Source of the DNA: Mycobacterium sp.
GTDB lineage: Bacteria > Actinomycetota > Actinomycetes > Mycobacteriales > Mycobacteriaceae
DNA length: 5,875 nucleotides
Assembly: GCA_019246375.1 (NCBI GenBank)
Contig: JAFAQO010000398.1
Coordinates: 1 to 5,875 of the forward strand
Direction: 5' to 3'
Both the position numbers and the translations under genes were made by a program. Below are positions 1 through 5,678 of this stretch, piece by piece. Within the stretch, counting starts at the first letter, position 1. Every line of letters starts with the position of its first letter. The notes beneath the pieces were generated by a model. It saw only the letters and a list, made by a program, of their open reading frames with translations, did not search any database and had not been told where the DNA came from.

Positions 1-114
1 CCGCTGCTGGCGTTCGACAACGCGCGGTGCCAGCCTGGCCCCCGCGGTAATGCCGACACCCAGTGCCAGCACGGATAAGAACCCGGCCAGCAACAGCGCC
101 GAGAACACGGTCAC
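1..114 (-). CDS. senX3: SenX3 sensor histidine kinase, N-terminal 38 codons (runs off the window)
   Basis: This is the first 38 codons of the membrane sensor kinase that, with RegX3, controls the phosphate-starvation response of mycobacteria. The visible part begins [20 protein letters not shown], a hydrophobic run of about 25 residues that forms the first membrane segment. It then turns basic and polar ([10 protein letters not shown]), matching the N-terminus of M. tuberculosis SenX3 as I remember it. The PAS, dimerisation and ATPase domains lie outside the window. I chose the GTG start at 114 because AGGA sits seven bases upstream at 122-125 and because it matches the known N-terminus. The gene follows gpm1 on the same strand, but the 180-bp gap and hairpins between them suggest its own promoter. 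Identity is firm from gene order and the N-terminal sequence. Confidence 0.9.
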   Translation of the reverse strand, partial: MTVFSALLLAGFLSVLALGVGITAGARLAPRVVERQQR

Positions 115-121
115 ACAAAAA

Positions 122-125
122 TCCT
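122..125 (-). promoter_or_regulatory. Ribosome binding site of senX3
   Basis: AGGA on the minus strand lies seven bases before the GTG at 114. It supports that GTG as the senX3 start. The bases between them are T-rich, unlike the surrounding GC-rich DNA, which would keep the start region unstructured. Confidence 0.6.
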
Positions 126-133
126 ACAAATCC

Positions 134-148
134 GGATGAACTTCACCC
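134..148. promoter_or_regulatory. 15-bp inverted repeat upstream of senX3, candidate RegX3 site
   Basis: GGATGAA, a central C and TTCACCC form an inverted repeat with six of seven pairs matching, centred on 141 and starting 20 bases upstream of the senX3 start codon. SenX3-RegX3 is autoregulated in mycobacteria, and the half-site reads GTTCATC on the minus strand, close to the GTTCAC-type half-sites I recall for RegX3. That it is the RegX3 site is inference. It lies close enough to the start that it may be in the 5' leader or over the core promoter. Confidence 0.4.
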
Positions 149-169
149 CACTGGCACACAGCCATAATC

Positions 170-189
170 TGACATGTCACATGTTGACA
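170..189. repeat. Cluster of TGACA/TGTCA half-sites
   Basis: Three copies of one pentamer are packed into 20 bases: TGACA (170-174), TGTCA (175-179) and TGACA (185-189). The first two form a perfect 10-bp palindrome. The last two form an inverted repeat with a five-base spacer. Two direct ACATGT copies, seven bases apart, lie within it (172-177 and 179-184). It sits 56-75 bases upstream of the senX3 start, so a regulator site is plausible, but no protein is assigned. Confidence 0.35.
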
Positions 190-226
190 CGGAGTTATTC
201 CACTGCCGTTCACGCGGCGTTTCCCG

Positions 227-243
227 AACGGCTCTTAGCCGTT
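227..243 (-). terminator. Hairpin downstream of gpm1, possible terminator
   Basis: AACGGCT and AGCCGTT form a perfect 7-bp stem with a three-base loop, about 50 bases beyond the gpm1 stop codon. There is no U-tract after it on the minus strand, so it would be a tractless terminator of the kind proposed in mycobacteria, or an mRNA-end stabiliser. It straddles the junction of the first two 22-bp repeats. Confidence 0.4.
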
Positions 244-246
244 TCC

Positions 247-260
247 CGAAGGCCTCTTCG
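247..260 (-). terminator. Second hairpin downstream of gpm1
   Basis: CGAAG and CTTCG form a 5-bp stem around a four-base loop, lying between the gpm1 stop codon and the stronger hairpin at 227-243. The two hairpins in a row may act together at the 3' end of the gpm1 transcript. The stem is short and there is no U-tract. Confidence 0.3.
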
Positions 261-294
261 CCATTTCCCAAAACGCCTTCTAGCAGAGCTCAAT

Positions 295-1050
295 CTACCC
301 GGCGCCCTGGCTGGCAACAGCGGCTGCACCGGCCGCGGCGGCCTCCGGGTCGAGATAGGTGCCGCCGTTGATGCGAGGCCGCAGATCGTCGTCCAGCTCA
401 TAGCACAGCGGAATCCCGGTCGGGATGTTCAGCCCGACAACTTCGTCGTCGGACATGCCGTCAAGGTACTTCACCAGCGCACGCAGCGAGTTGCCGTGCG
501 CGGCGATCAGCACCGTCTTACCGGCCCGCAGATCCGGCACGATCACGTCGGTGAAATACGGCAAAAACCGGGTCACCACGTCGGCCAGGCATTCGGTCAG
601 CGGACCGCCGCCGATATTGGCGTAGCGCTGATCGGTGTCCTGGCTGAACTGGCTGCCTCGCTCGATCGGCGGCGGCGGGGTGTCGTAGCTGCGCCGCCAG
701 GCCATGAACTGTTCCTCGCCGTAGCGCTGCTTGATATCGGCCTTGTCCAAGCCCTGCAGTGCGCCGTAATGGCGTTCGTTGAGCCGCCAACTGCGGCGCA
801 CCGGAATCCAGTGCCGGTCGGCGGTGTCCAGTGCCAGATTCGCCGTGGAGATTGCCCGGCGCAGCAGCGAGGTATAGGCCACGTCGGGCAGCAAGTTGTG
901 TTCGACCAACAGCTCACCGCTTCGGATCGCCTCGGCGCGGCCCTTTTCGGTCAGGTCAACGTCCACCCAACCGGTGAACAAATTCAGCGCGTTCCATTGG
1001 CTCTCGCCATGCCTGACCAGCACCAGTGTGGCGGGGCTTCCAGGTCCCAT
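295..1050 (-). CDS. gpm1: 2,3-bisphosphoglycerate-dependent phosphoglycerate mutase
   Basis: The enzyme interconverts 3-phosphoglycerate and 2-phosphoglycerate in cytosolic glycolysis and gluconeogenesis. The 251-residue length is typical of the dPGM family, and the sequence follows M. tuberculosis Gpm1 almost throughout. The catalytic signature RHGES is at residues 13-17, with the phospho-accepting histidine H14. The YTSLLRRA motif is at 59-66, the acid-base glutamate is E92 in [10 protein letters not shown], and the second active-site histidine is H185 in AHGNS. The C-terminus is the alanine-rich tail seen in mycobacterial Gpm1. I chose the ATG at 1050 because it leaves 12 residues before RHG, as in the M. 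tuberculosis protein. Its Shine-Dalgarno is only a weak purine run (GAGAGA). The gene lies alone: a 338-bp gap separates it from the YbjN gene upstream, and hairpins follow it before senX3. A separate promoter is therefore likely. Confidence 0.97.
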   Translation of the reverse strand: MGPGSPATLVLVRHGESQWNALNLFTGWVDVDLTEKGRAEAIRSGELLVEHNLLPDVAYTSLLRRAISTANLALDTADRHWIPVRRSWRLNERHYGALQGLDKADIKQRYGEEQFMAWRRSYDTPPPPIERGSQFSQDTDQRYANIGGGPLTECLADVVTRFLPYFTDVIVPDLRAGKTVLIAAHGNSLRALVKYLDGMSDDEVVGLNIPTGIPLCYELDDDLRPRINGGTYLDPEAAAAGAAAVASQGAG

Positions 1051-1388
1051 GCCGGCAAGTCTCTCACGCGCGCTGGTATTGGCCCGGCTCGCCCGCAGGC
1101 GGCGCGAACAGTGACGAACGACACAGCCGGTTGCTGGCCGAAGCGTTCACCCGCGAACCGCGGGTAGCGCCGGCGATGCTCGCCGAGGACTGGCCCGTCC
1201 GACCGCCTCCGCCATGCAGGCACTCGTACAACACATTGTCCGGCGCATGCTGGCCGGACTGGGCCAGTGGCTCGCGGACGAGGTCGCCGCCGAGCGCATC
1301 CGGGATCCGCCGCTGCCGCTGCAGATCCACCAGGTGCCTCGACGGGAGATGCACAAACACATCGGCGATAGCCGGCTGCAAACCCGGA
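1051..1388. other. 338-bp gap between the YbjN gene and gpm1
   Basis: No intact gene is supported here. In M. tuberculosis this position holds Rv0488, a LysE-type exporter with several membrane segments, and none of its hydrophobic stretches appear in any frame I checked. The gap holds the TetR-like remnant and presumably the gpm1 promoter. I could not see a convincing -10 or -35 upstream of gpm1. Confidence 0.6.
1107..1366 (+). pseudogene. Frameshifted C-terminal remnant of a TetR-family regulator
   Basis: In one plus-strand frame 1107-1196 reads ...[24 protein letters not shown]. In the next frame 1214-1366 reads MQALVQHIVRRMLAGLGQWL, then ADEVAAERIRDPPLPLQIHQ. Joined, these resemble the ligand-binding C-terminal half of TetR-type regulators. 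Inserting one base near 1195-1197 would give WPGPTASAMQ across the break, so a single-base deletion explains the frameshift. The DNA-binding N-terminal half is absent: the space it would need is occupied by gpm1 on the opposite strand. After IHQ the sequence decays and runs into the end of the YbjN gene. The family call rests on my reading of the pattern without a search. The alternative is chance coding potential in GC-rich DNA, which the good fit on both sides of one frameshift argues against. Confidence 0.5.
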
Positions 1389-1976
1389 TTACCGGCCGCG
1401 CCCGTCAGCGCCGGCATCCTCGTCGTCGATCAGGTGGGCAAACGCCTGCAGGTTCTTCAGCGATTCGCCGCGCGACACCCGCCATTCCCACTCTTTCTGA
1501 ATCGACGAGCGAAATCCCAACTCCAGCAACGTGTTGAAGTCCGAATCGACGGCCTCGAGCACCTGACCGAGCACCCGATCGATCTCGGCGGCGTTAACCG
1601 ACGCCAGTGACATCCGGCCCACCAGGTAGATGTCGCCCACGTTGTCGAGCGTGTAGGCGACGCCATACAGTCGGCGGTTGCGTTTGAGCAGAAACCGGTA
1701 GACGCCCTCGTGGTTCTCGTCGGGTTTGCGGCAGACGAATGCCTCGACGCGGACCGAGTGCTCGCCGATGCTCAAAATGGTGTTGGTCTTAAGCCTGCGT
1801 TCGCCGGGCAACTCCACAACCAAGCCGGGTAGGCCGCCGTGGGTGCCCTGGTGCTGCGAATAGGTCAGCCGGCTGGCGTTCAGCGCATCCTCGATGACCT
1901 GCTGGACATCGGTCACGGGCGCCACTTCCTCCTCGATCCCGGCTGCGCCGGCATCATCGTCGTCGGCTGGTGTCAT
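1389..1976 (-). CDS. YbjN-family protein (Rv0487 orthologue)
   Basis: This 195-residue soluble protein has no signal peptide or membrane segment. It matches M. tuberculosis Rv0487, a YbjN-domain protein; the YbjN fold resembles type III secretion chaperones, but no biochemical role is established. The family core runs from about residue 24 to 185: THGGLPGLVVELPGERRLKT (45-64), EAFVCRKPDENHEGVYRFLL (78-97), LDNVGDIYLVGRMSL (110-124) and FRSSIQKEWEWRVSRGESL (155-173). The first 20 residues (DDDD, EEE) are acidic and probably flexible. The ATG at 1976 is chosen because GAGGAG lies seven bases upstream. A GTG at residue 21 would remove the acidic head but has no comparable site. The gene follows mshA closely, so co-transcription is likely, and its start overlaps the stop of a 19-codon leader frame by ATGA. 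Constant pairing with mshA suggests, but does not show, a link to mycothiol. Confidence 0.9.
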   Translation of the reverse strand: MTPADDDDAGAAGIEEEVAPVTDVQQVIEDALNASRLTYSQHQGTHGGLPGLVVELPGERRLKTNTILSIGEHSVRVEAFVCRKPDENHEGVYRFLLKRNRRLYGVAYTLDNVGDIYLVGRMSLASVNAAEIDRVLGQVLEAVDSDFNTLLELGFRSSIQKEWEWRVSRGESLKNLQAFAHLIDDEDAGADGRGR

Positions 1977-2032
1977 GGCGCCACTCCTCGGACCCGGCTC
2001 ACGCCGGCCCCATCGTCGTCGGCGCGCGTCAT
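1973..2032 (-). CDS. 19-codon leader frame between mshA and the YbjN gene
   Basis: The frame reads [19 protein letters not shown]. Its ATG shares ATGA with the mshA stop (TGA at 2029-2031), and its own TGA (1973-1975) shares ATGA with the YbjN start at 1976. It has no convincing ribosome site of its own, so ribosomes ending mshA would have to restart on it. The strong GAGGAG used by the YbjN gene lies inside it. The N-terminus resembles that of the YbjN protein ([10 protein letters not shown]), so it most likely arose by duplication of the original gene start. It may act only in translational coupling or be a relic with no peptide function. Confidence 0.35.
   Translation of the reverse strand: MTRADDDGAGVSRVRGVAP
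1984..1989 (-). promoter_or_regulatory. Ribosome binding site of the YbjN gene
   Basis: GAGGAG, seven bases before the ATG at 1976, is among the strongest Shine-Dalgarno sequences in the window. It decides the start of the YbjN gene against the upstream frame and the later GTG. Confidence 0.7.
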
Positions 2033-3375
2033 GCCCGCACGCCGCGTCGAGGCGCCCAGCGCCGGGCCCGGCGCGCCGCTGCCAGGTCGCGGACCCGCTG
2101 TCGCCGCGCGACCGTGAAATCGCTGATCGCGCGCCGGTAGCTGGCCAGCAGCGCCTCGACGGTGTTCTCCCATGAGAAGGTGGCCGCATGCTCGGCCGCT
2201 GAGCGGCTCATCGCCCGGCCCTGCGGGCTCTCCCCGAGCCGCAGCAGGTCGTCGATGGCATCCGCCCACTGGTCGACGTCGTGGCCGGACACCAGCGTGC
2301 CGCTGATCCCGTCACGAACCGCGACCGGCAGCCCGCCGACCGCGGCGGCCACCACCGGCGTCCCACAGGCCTGCGCCTCCACGGCGACCAGGCCGAAAGA
2401 CTCCGAATAGCTCGGAACGGCCACCAGGTCGGCGGCCTGGAAGAGCCGGGCCAGGTCGGCGCGGGATTGGGGCGGCAGGAACGTCACCCGTGCCGTGATA
2501 CCCAGTTCCTCGGCCAGCGCAACCAGGCCGTCCGGGGCGGCCAGACCGCTTCCCGACGGGCCGCCGGCCACCACGATGTGCACCCGCTGCAGTTTGGCGG
2601 CGGCGCGCACCAGGATGTCGGGCGCCTTCAGCGGCTGGATTCTGCCGACGAAGGCCACCACGTGTTCGTCGAGCGGCAGACCCAGGGCGGCCCGGGCCGC
2701 CGGCCGGTCGCCGGGACGGAACACGTCGAGGTCGACACCGGGGTGGGCGACATCGATCCTGGCGGGGTCGGCGTGATATAGCGAAATCAATTGTTCTGCT
2801 TCATCTTCGGTGTTGACGATCAGCCGGTCTGCTTCGTCGACGACCTGTTGCTCGCCGACCGTGCGCAACGGCGGCTCGGGAGTGTCGCCGTTGGCCACCG
2901 CCGCGTTCTTCACCGCGGCCAGCGTGTGGGCGGTGTGCACCAACGGCACGGCCCAGCGGTCCCGGGCCAGCCAGCCCACTTGCCCGGACAGCCAGTAGTG
3001 CGAGTGCACGATGTCGTAGTAACCGGGTTCGTGGGCGGCTTCGGCGCGCAGCACCCCGGCGGCGAATGCGCACAACTGCGTGGGCAGGTCGTATTTGTCC
3101 AGGCCTTCGAACGGCCCGGCCACCACGTTGCGCACCAGCACTCTGGGCGCCACCCGCACGATCGGCGGATCGGTGGACGCGGTGGCCCGGGTGAAGATCT
3201 CCACCTCGACGCCCCGGCGAGCCATATGCAGCGCGCTTTGCAGCACGTAGACGTTCATCCCGCCGGCATCGCCGGTGCCCGGCTGCGCCAGCGGTGAAGT
3301 GTGCACCGAAAGCACCGCAACCCGGCGCAAATCCAATTCGGAAGCCTTCAGCCGGGAAACGTCAGTATGGCGCAC
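2029..3375 (-). CDS. mshA: MshA, glycosyltransferase of mycothiol synthesis
   Basis: MshA joins UDP-N-acetylglucosamine to 1L-myo-inositol-1-phosphate, the first committed step of mycothiol synthesis in the cytosol. The 448-residue protein is a GT4-type glycosyltransferase with the GT-B fold. The N-terminal Rossmann domain opens [20 protein letters not shown] and holds the glycine-rich GDAGGMNVY loop (35-43). [18 protein letters not shown] follows at 119-136. In the C-terminal nucleotide-sugar domain are [10 protein letters not shown] (244-253), with the phosphate-binding R245 and K250, and the EX7E motif ESFGLVAVE (E325, E333). I chose the GTG at 3375, which leaves 17 residues before RRVA as in short MshA forms; the frame stays open further upstream through the end of the ROK gene. 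The ribosome site is weak (AAAGATGG). Only 35 bp separate it from the ROK gene, so co-transcription is likely. The arginine-rich tail ([14 protein letters not shown]) matches M. tuberculosis MshA in character. Confidence 0.95.
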   Translation of the reverse strand: MRHTDVSRLKASELDLRRVAVLSVHTSPLAQPGTGDAGGMNVYVLQSALHMARRGVEVEIFTRATASTDPPIVRVAPRVLVRNVVAGPFEGLDKYDLPTQLCAFAAGVLRAEAAHEPGYYDIVHSHYWLSGQVGWLARDRWAVPLVHTAHTLAAVKNAAVANGDTPEPPLRTVGEQQVVDEADRLIVNTEDEAEQLISLYHADPARIDVAHPGVDLDVFRPGDRPAARAALGLPLDEHVVAFVGRIQPLKAPDILVRAAAKLQRVHIVVAGGPSGSGLAAPDGLVALAEELGITARVTFLPPQSRADLARLFQAADLVAVPSYSESFGLVAVEAQACGTPVVAAAVGGLPVAVRDGISGTLVSGHDVDQWADAIDDLLRLGESPQGRAMSRSAAEHAATFSWENTVEALLASYRRAISDFTVARRQRVRDLAAARRARRWAPRRGVRA

Positions 3376-3410
3376 ACAGCCATCTTTGCAGCACTGCGCG
3401 ACGGCGCAGG

Positions 3411-4715
3411 TCAGGCCGACACGTCGGCCGTTTCGCCGGCAACAACGGATTGCACCGGCCTGGTTCTCCCCAGCGCGCGGCGCATCCCGCCGACCGGATC
3501 GGCGTAGAGCCCGCCCAACGAGACGATCCCGGCGCCGGCCTCTTGCACCCGGTTGCCGAAGACGGTGACCCGAATATTGCGCGGCGGCAGCACCGAGCGT
3601 TCGGCGCATGCCGCTTGCACCTCCGCCATCGCCTCGGGGTATTCGGTGAACGCCTGACCACCGACCACCAGCTCGTCGGGGTTGAGCAGGTCGCGCAACA
3701 ACGCGACCGCCTCGCCCAGTACGCGGGCCCGCTCGGCCAACAGGTCTTTGGCTTGCTGGTTGCCGGCTCGCGCCACCCGTATCAGCTCGGTGATCGCGGT
3801 CGCGTTTCCGTGTTTGCGGCCCGGCGGAGCCAGCCGCAGCTTGCGGGCAGCGGCCAGCACCGCCTCATCACTGACCGTGGATTCCAGCAGCCCGGAGTCG
3901 CCCAGCAGCTCCGATCGCGCGGGCAGGTTTGCGATGGTGCCCGGGCCGCTGGCCGGGCTGTGCACCCGCCCGCCGATCACCAGCGCATAACCCACCGTTT
4001 CGCGGGCGTAGACGTATAGCGAGCTCGACGCGTTCGCTGCGAACCGGCGCATTCCGAGCAGTAGCTCGGCCCCGGCCATGGCGTCGACGTGGGAGGCCAC
4101 CGACACCGGTAGATCCAGTGCCTCGGCCAGCACCGGTCCGACCGGCGCCTGCCGCCAGCCCAGCCGCGGGTGGTCGACGTGGCCGGTGGCGCCGTCGACG
4201 ATGCCGCCGATGGCCACCCCGACCCACAACGGCCGCCGCCGGTGCCAGCGCCGCAAATACCGGCGGGCGGCCTCGGCCAGCGATGCCAGAGCGGGTCCCT
4301 GCCCGCTGGTCGGCGTCGCGGTCTCGACCGCGTCCAGCGTCCGGCCGAACAGGTCGGTGGCCACGATGCTGGTGGTTCGCTTGCCGATGTGGATGCCCAA
4401 GGTCAGAAACGGTTCGTGATTGGCCTCGACGGGCACCCGTGGGCGGCCGATCGCGCCGGCGACCGCCAAGTCGGCGCGCTCGCGCAGAACGCCGGCTTCG
4501 AGCAGGGCGATGACTTGCCGGTTCACAGTCGCGATGCTGAGCGAAGTGACTCCCGCGATGACGTCGCGGCCGATCGGGCCACGCAGCCGCACCGCCCGAA
4601 AGACCGATGACGCGGCGGAGTCGGACAGCTGCAGGGAGGGCGCCACCATAAGTTGGCGGGAACGCACTTGGGATTTGTAGCTATGCGAGGAAACGGTGAG
4701 TGTGGTCGCGCGCAC
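3411..4715 (-). CDS. ROK-family transcriptional regulator (Rv0485 orthologue)
   Basis: This 434-residue protein matches M. tuberculosis Rv0485, reported to modulate a pe/ppe gene pair (pe13-ppe18) and to be needed for full virulence. The N-terminal winged helix (about 35-85) contains [20 protein letters not shown] followed by [15 protein letters not shown], a typical ROK repressor reader head. The sugar-kinase-like domain follows, with a phosphate-loop region ([20 protein letters not shown], 106-125), [10 protein letters not shown] (166-175), [14 protein letters not shown] (208-221) and [12 protein letters not shown] (345-356). The cysteine cluster that binds zinc in most ROK proteins is missing: the matching stretch [16 protein letters not shown] (258-272) has no cysteine. 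The ligand is unknown. The GTG at 4715 is chosen for its AAGGA site; a GTG at 4757 would extend the protein by 14 residues. It heads the mshA group and diverges from the dehydrogenase gene. Confidence 0.9.
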   Translation of the reverse strand: MRATTLTVSSHSYKSQVRSRQLMVAPSLQLSDSAASSVFRAVRLRGPIGRDVIAGVTSLSIATVNRQVIALLEAGVLRERADLAVAGAIGRPRVPVEANHEPFLTLGIHIGKRTTSIVATDLFGRTLDAVETATPTSGQGPALASLAEAARRYLRRWHRRRPLWVGVAIGGIVDGATGHVDHPRLGWRQAPVGPVLAEALDLPVSVASHVDAMAGAELLLGMRRFAANASSSLYVYARETVGYALVIGGRVHSPASGPGTIANLPARSELLGDSGLLESTVSDEAVLAAARKLRLAPPGRKHGNATAITELIRVARAGNQQAKDLLAERARVLGEAVALLRDLLNPDELVVGGQAFTEYPEAMAEVQAACAERSVLPPRNIRVTVFGNRVQEAGAGIVSLGGLYADPVGGMRRALGRTRPVQSVVAGETADVSA

Positions 4716-4721
4716 GGGGTG

Positions 4722-4726
4722 TCCTT
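4722..4726 (-). promoter_or_regulatory. Ribosome binding site of the ROK regulator
   Basis: AAGGA on the minus strand, six bases before the GTG at 4715, decides that start over the in-frame GTG at 4757, which has no comparable site. Confidence 0.65.
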
Positions 4727-4790
4727 GTCTGGAAGATCCGGTCGGGGTCCTGGCCACACGCCGGCTTCGGTGTTATCCCTGGCCGGTCAG

Positions 4791-4810
4791 GCGCGGCGGA
4801 TTGCGCGGCG
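4791..4810. repeat. Direct repeat GCGCGGCG in the divergent promoter region
   Basis: Two identical GCGCGGCG copies (4791-4798 and 4803-4810) are separated by GATT, a 12-bp period. They lie in the gap between the divergent ROK regulator and dehydrogenase genes. In GC-rich DNA such short repeats can arise by chance, so a binding role is only a suggestion. Confidence 0.3.
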
Positions 4811-4822
4811 ACAACACGCGCA

Positions 4823-4844
4823 GTCCGCGAAGAAACACGCGGAC
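4823..4844. promoter_or_regulatory. Perfect 7-bp inverted repeat, candidate operator of the ROK regulator
   Basis: GTCCGCG and CGCGGAC are perfect reverse complements separated by eight bases (AAGAAACA), a 22-bp dyad. It lies 67 bases upstream of the dehydrogenase start and 108 bases upstream of the ROK start, in the gap where an autoregulating regulator would bind. AACACGCG occurs twice at a 21-bp interval around it (4813-4820 and 4834-4841). Assignment to the ROK protein is inference from position. Confidence 0.4.
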
Positions 4845-4869
4845 ACCCACCCGAACTGTGCGCTCAAGT

Positions 4870-4910
4870 ACACGAGGAAAAATTTAGCACGTCTTTTAGA
4901 GTTGTTCTCG
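4870..4910 (+). promoter_or_regulatory. AT-rich leader and probable promoter of the dehydrogenase gene
   Basis: The stretch just before the ATG (GGAAAAATTTAGC, then CTTTTAGAG) is markedly richer in A and T than anything around it. TTTAGA at 4895-4900 could serve as a -10 element, which would make the leader only a few bases long. I see no good -35 partner, so the exact promoter is uncertain. Confidence 0.3.
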
Positions 4911-5678
4911 ATGACGACAGGCCAGATACAGACACCGGGCCAACGGGTGGCGGTGGTTACCGGGGCCAGCGCCGGAATTGGTGAAGCAACCGCGCAAACG
5001 CTTTCGGCTCAAGGATTTCATGTGGTCGCAGTGGCGCGTCGTGCAGATCGGATCACCGCGCTGGCCCGCGAGATCGGCGGAACCGCTGTTGTGACCGACG
5101 TCACTGACGGCGCCGCGGTGGACGCACTTGCACGCTCGCTGAGCCGAGTCGATGTGCTTGTCAACAACGCCGGGGGCGCCAAAGGGCTCGAGCCGGTCGC
5201 CGAAGCCGACTTTGAGCACTGGCGGTGGATGTGGGAGACCAATGTGCTTGGCACGCTGCGAGTGACCCGCGCGCTGCTGCCCAAACTGATCGAGTCCGGT
5301 GACGGCTTGATCATCACCATCACCTCGACGGCAGCGCTGGAGGTCTATGACGGCGGCTCCGGCTACACGTCGGCCAAGCATGCCCAGGGCGCGCTGCACC
5401 GTACGCTGCGCGGTGAACTACTGGGAAAGCCGGTGCGGCTCACCGAAATTGCGCCCGGCGCCGTTGAAACCGAGTTCTCACTGGTCCGCTTCGACGGCGA
5501 TCAGCAGCGCGCGCAGGCCGTCTATGCGGGCATCACCCCGCTGGTGGCCGCCGACATTGCCGAGGTGATCGGGTTCGTGGCCGCACGGCCGTCGCACGTC
5601 AACATCGACCAGATCGTGATCCGGCCGCGCGATCAGGCCACCGCCACCCGCAGGGCTAGCGGCCGGGTTGCGCGTTAG
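4911..5678 (+). CDS. Short-chain dehydrogenase/reductase (Rv0484c orthologue)
   Basis: This 255-residue classical SDR is an NAD(P)-dependent oxidoreductase of unknown substrate, cytosolic, and matches M. tuberculosis Rv0484c closely. The cofactor motif TGASAGIG is at residues 17-24. ARR at 42-44, after the second beta strand, suggests NADPH preference. NNAGG is at 85-89. The catalytic tetrad is N111, S139, Y152 and K156, with YTSAK at 152-156 and PG at 182-183. No residue needed for activity is missing. The ATG at 4911 leaves 16 residues before the cofactor motif. The frame is open further upstream, but that part matches nothing and runs into the ROK gene's 5' end. The ribosome site is weak (TAGAG), and the 40 bases before the ATG are unusually AT-rich, so the promoter is probably there. 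Its stop lies 23 bp inside the end of lprQ on the other strand. Confidence 0.93.
   Translation: MTTGQIQTPGQRVAVVTGASAGIGEATAQTLSAQGFHVVAVARRADRITALAREIGGTAVVTDVTDGAAVDALARSLSRVDVLVNNAGGAKGLEPVAEADFEHWRWMWETNVLGTLRVTRALLPKLIESGDGLIITITSTAALEVYDGGSGYTSAKHAQGALHRTLRGELLGKPVRLTEIAPGAVETEFSLVRFDGDQQRAQAVYAGITPLVAADIAEVIGFVAARPSHVNIDQIVIRPRDQATATRRASGRVAR

Larger units (their letters stand above)
218..283. repeat. Three tandem 22-bp repeat units between gpm1 and senX3
   Basis: CGTTTCCCGAA begins at 218 and again at 240, and a variant CATTTCCCAAA begins at 262, giving an exact 22-bp period. The first two units match at 19 of 22 positions by my count. The third is well diverged in its second half. 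A 22-bp period equals about two helical turns, as in arrays of protein sites, but the units also carry hairpins (see the terminator entries). The array lies wholly between the gpm1 stop and the senX3 promoter region. Confidence 0.6.
1914..2032 (-). repeat. Imperfect tandem duplication at the start of the YbjN gene
   Basis: The DNA from 2032 down to 1977 and from 1976 down to about 1914 are imperfect copies. Both open ATGAC, both contain GCCGACGACGAT followed shortly by GCCGGC, and both go on through AGCCGGG, TC(C)GAGGA and GTGGCGCC. Small insertions and deletions separate them. The upstream copy ends in a stop; the downstream copy runs on into the YbjN gene. The upstream copy's ATG overlaps the mshA stop codon. 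Confidence 0.65.

Noticed and set aside
168..181. CRP/cAMP receptor site upstream of senX3
   Set aside because: TCTGA and TCACA are only four bases apart, while the CRP consensus TGTGA-N6-TCACA needs six, and the first half-site has a mismatch.
184..189. TTGACA -35 element on the plus strand
   Set aside because: No -10 element follows at a suitable distance, and the plus strand here leads only into antisense of gpm1.
218..283. CRISPR array
   Set aside because: The units are contiguous with no unique spacers, only three in number, and no cas gene is nearby.
136..1167. A 343-codon open frame on the plus strand opposite gpm1
   Set aside because: It is antisense to the well-supported gpm1 gene, its translation resembles no family, and long antisense frames are expected in high-GC mycobacterial DNA.
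1064..1417. A 117-codon minus-strand frame between the YbjN gene and gpm1
   Set aside because: The translation is low in hydrophobic core and resembles nothing. It lies antisense to the TetR-like remnant, which explains the open frame better.
2281..3297. Long plus-strand frames opposite mshA (2281-2781 and 2791-3297)
   Set aside because: They are shadows of the mshA coding strand, rich in glycine, arginine and histidine, with no recognisable domain.
3294..4610. Plus-strand frames opposite the ROK regulator gene
   Set aside because: They mirror a gene with clear domain content, and their translations look like reverse-strand artefacts of GC-rich codons.
4653..4910. N-terminal extension of the dehydrogenase gene
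   Set aside because: The frame is open, but the extra 86 residues match nothing in the SDR family, cover the ROK gene's 5' end and the candidate operator, and the ATG at 4911 fits the family length.
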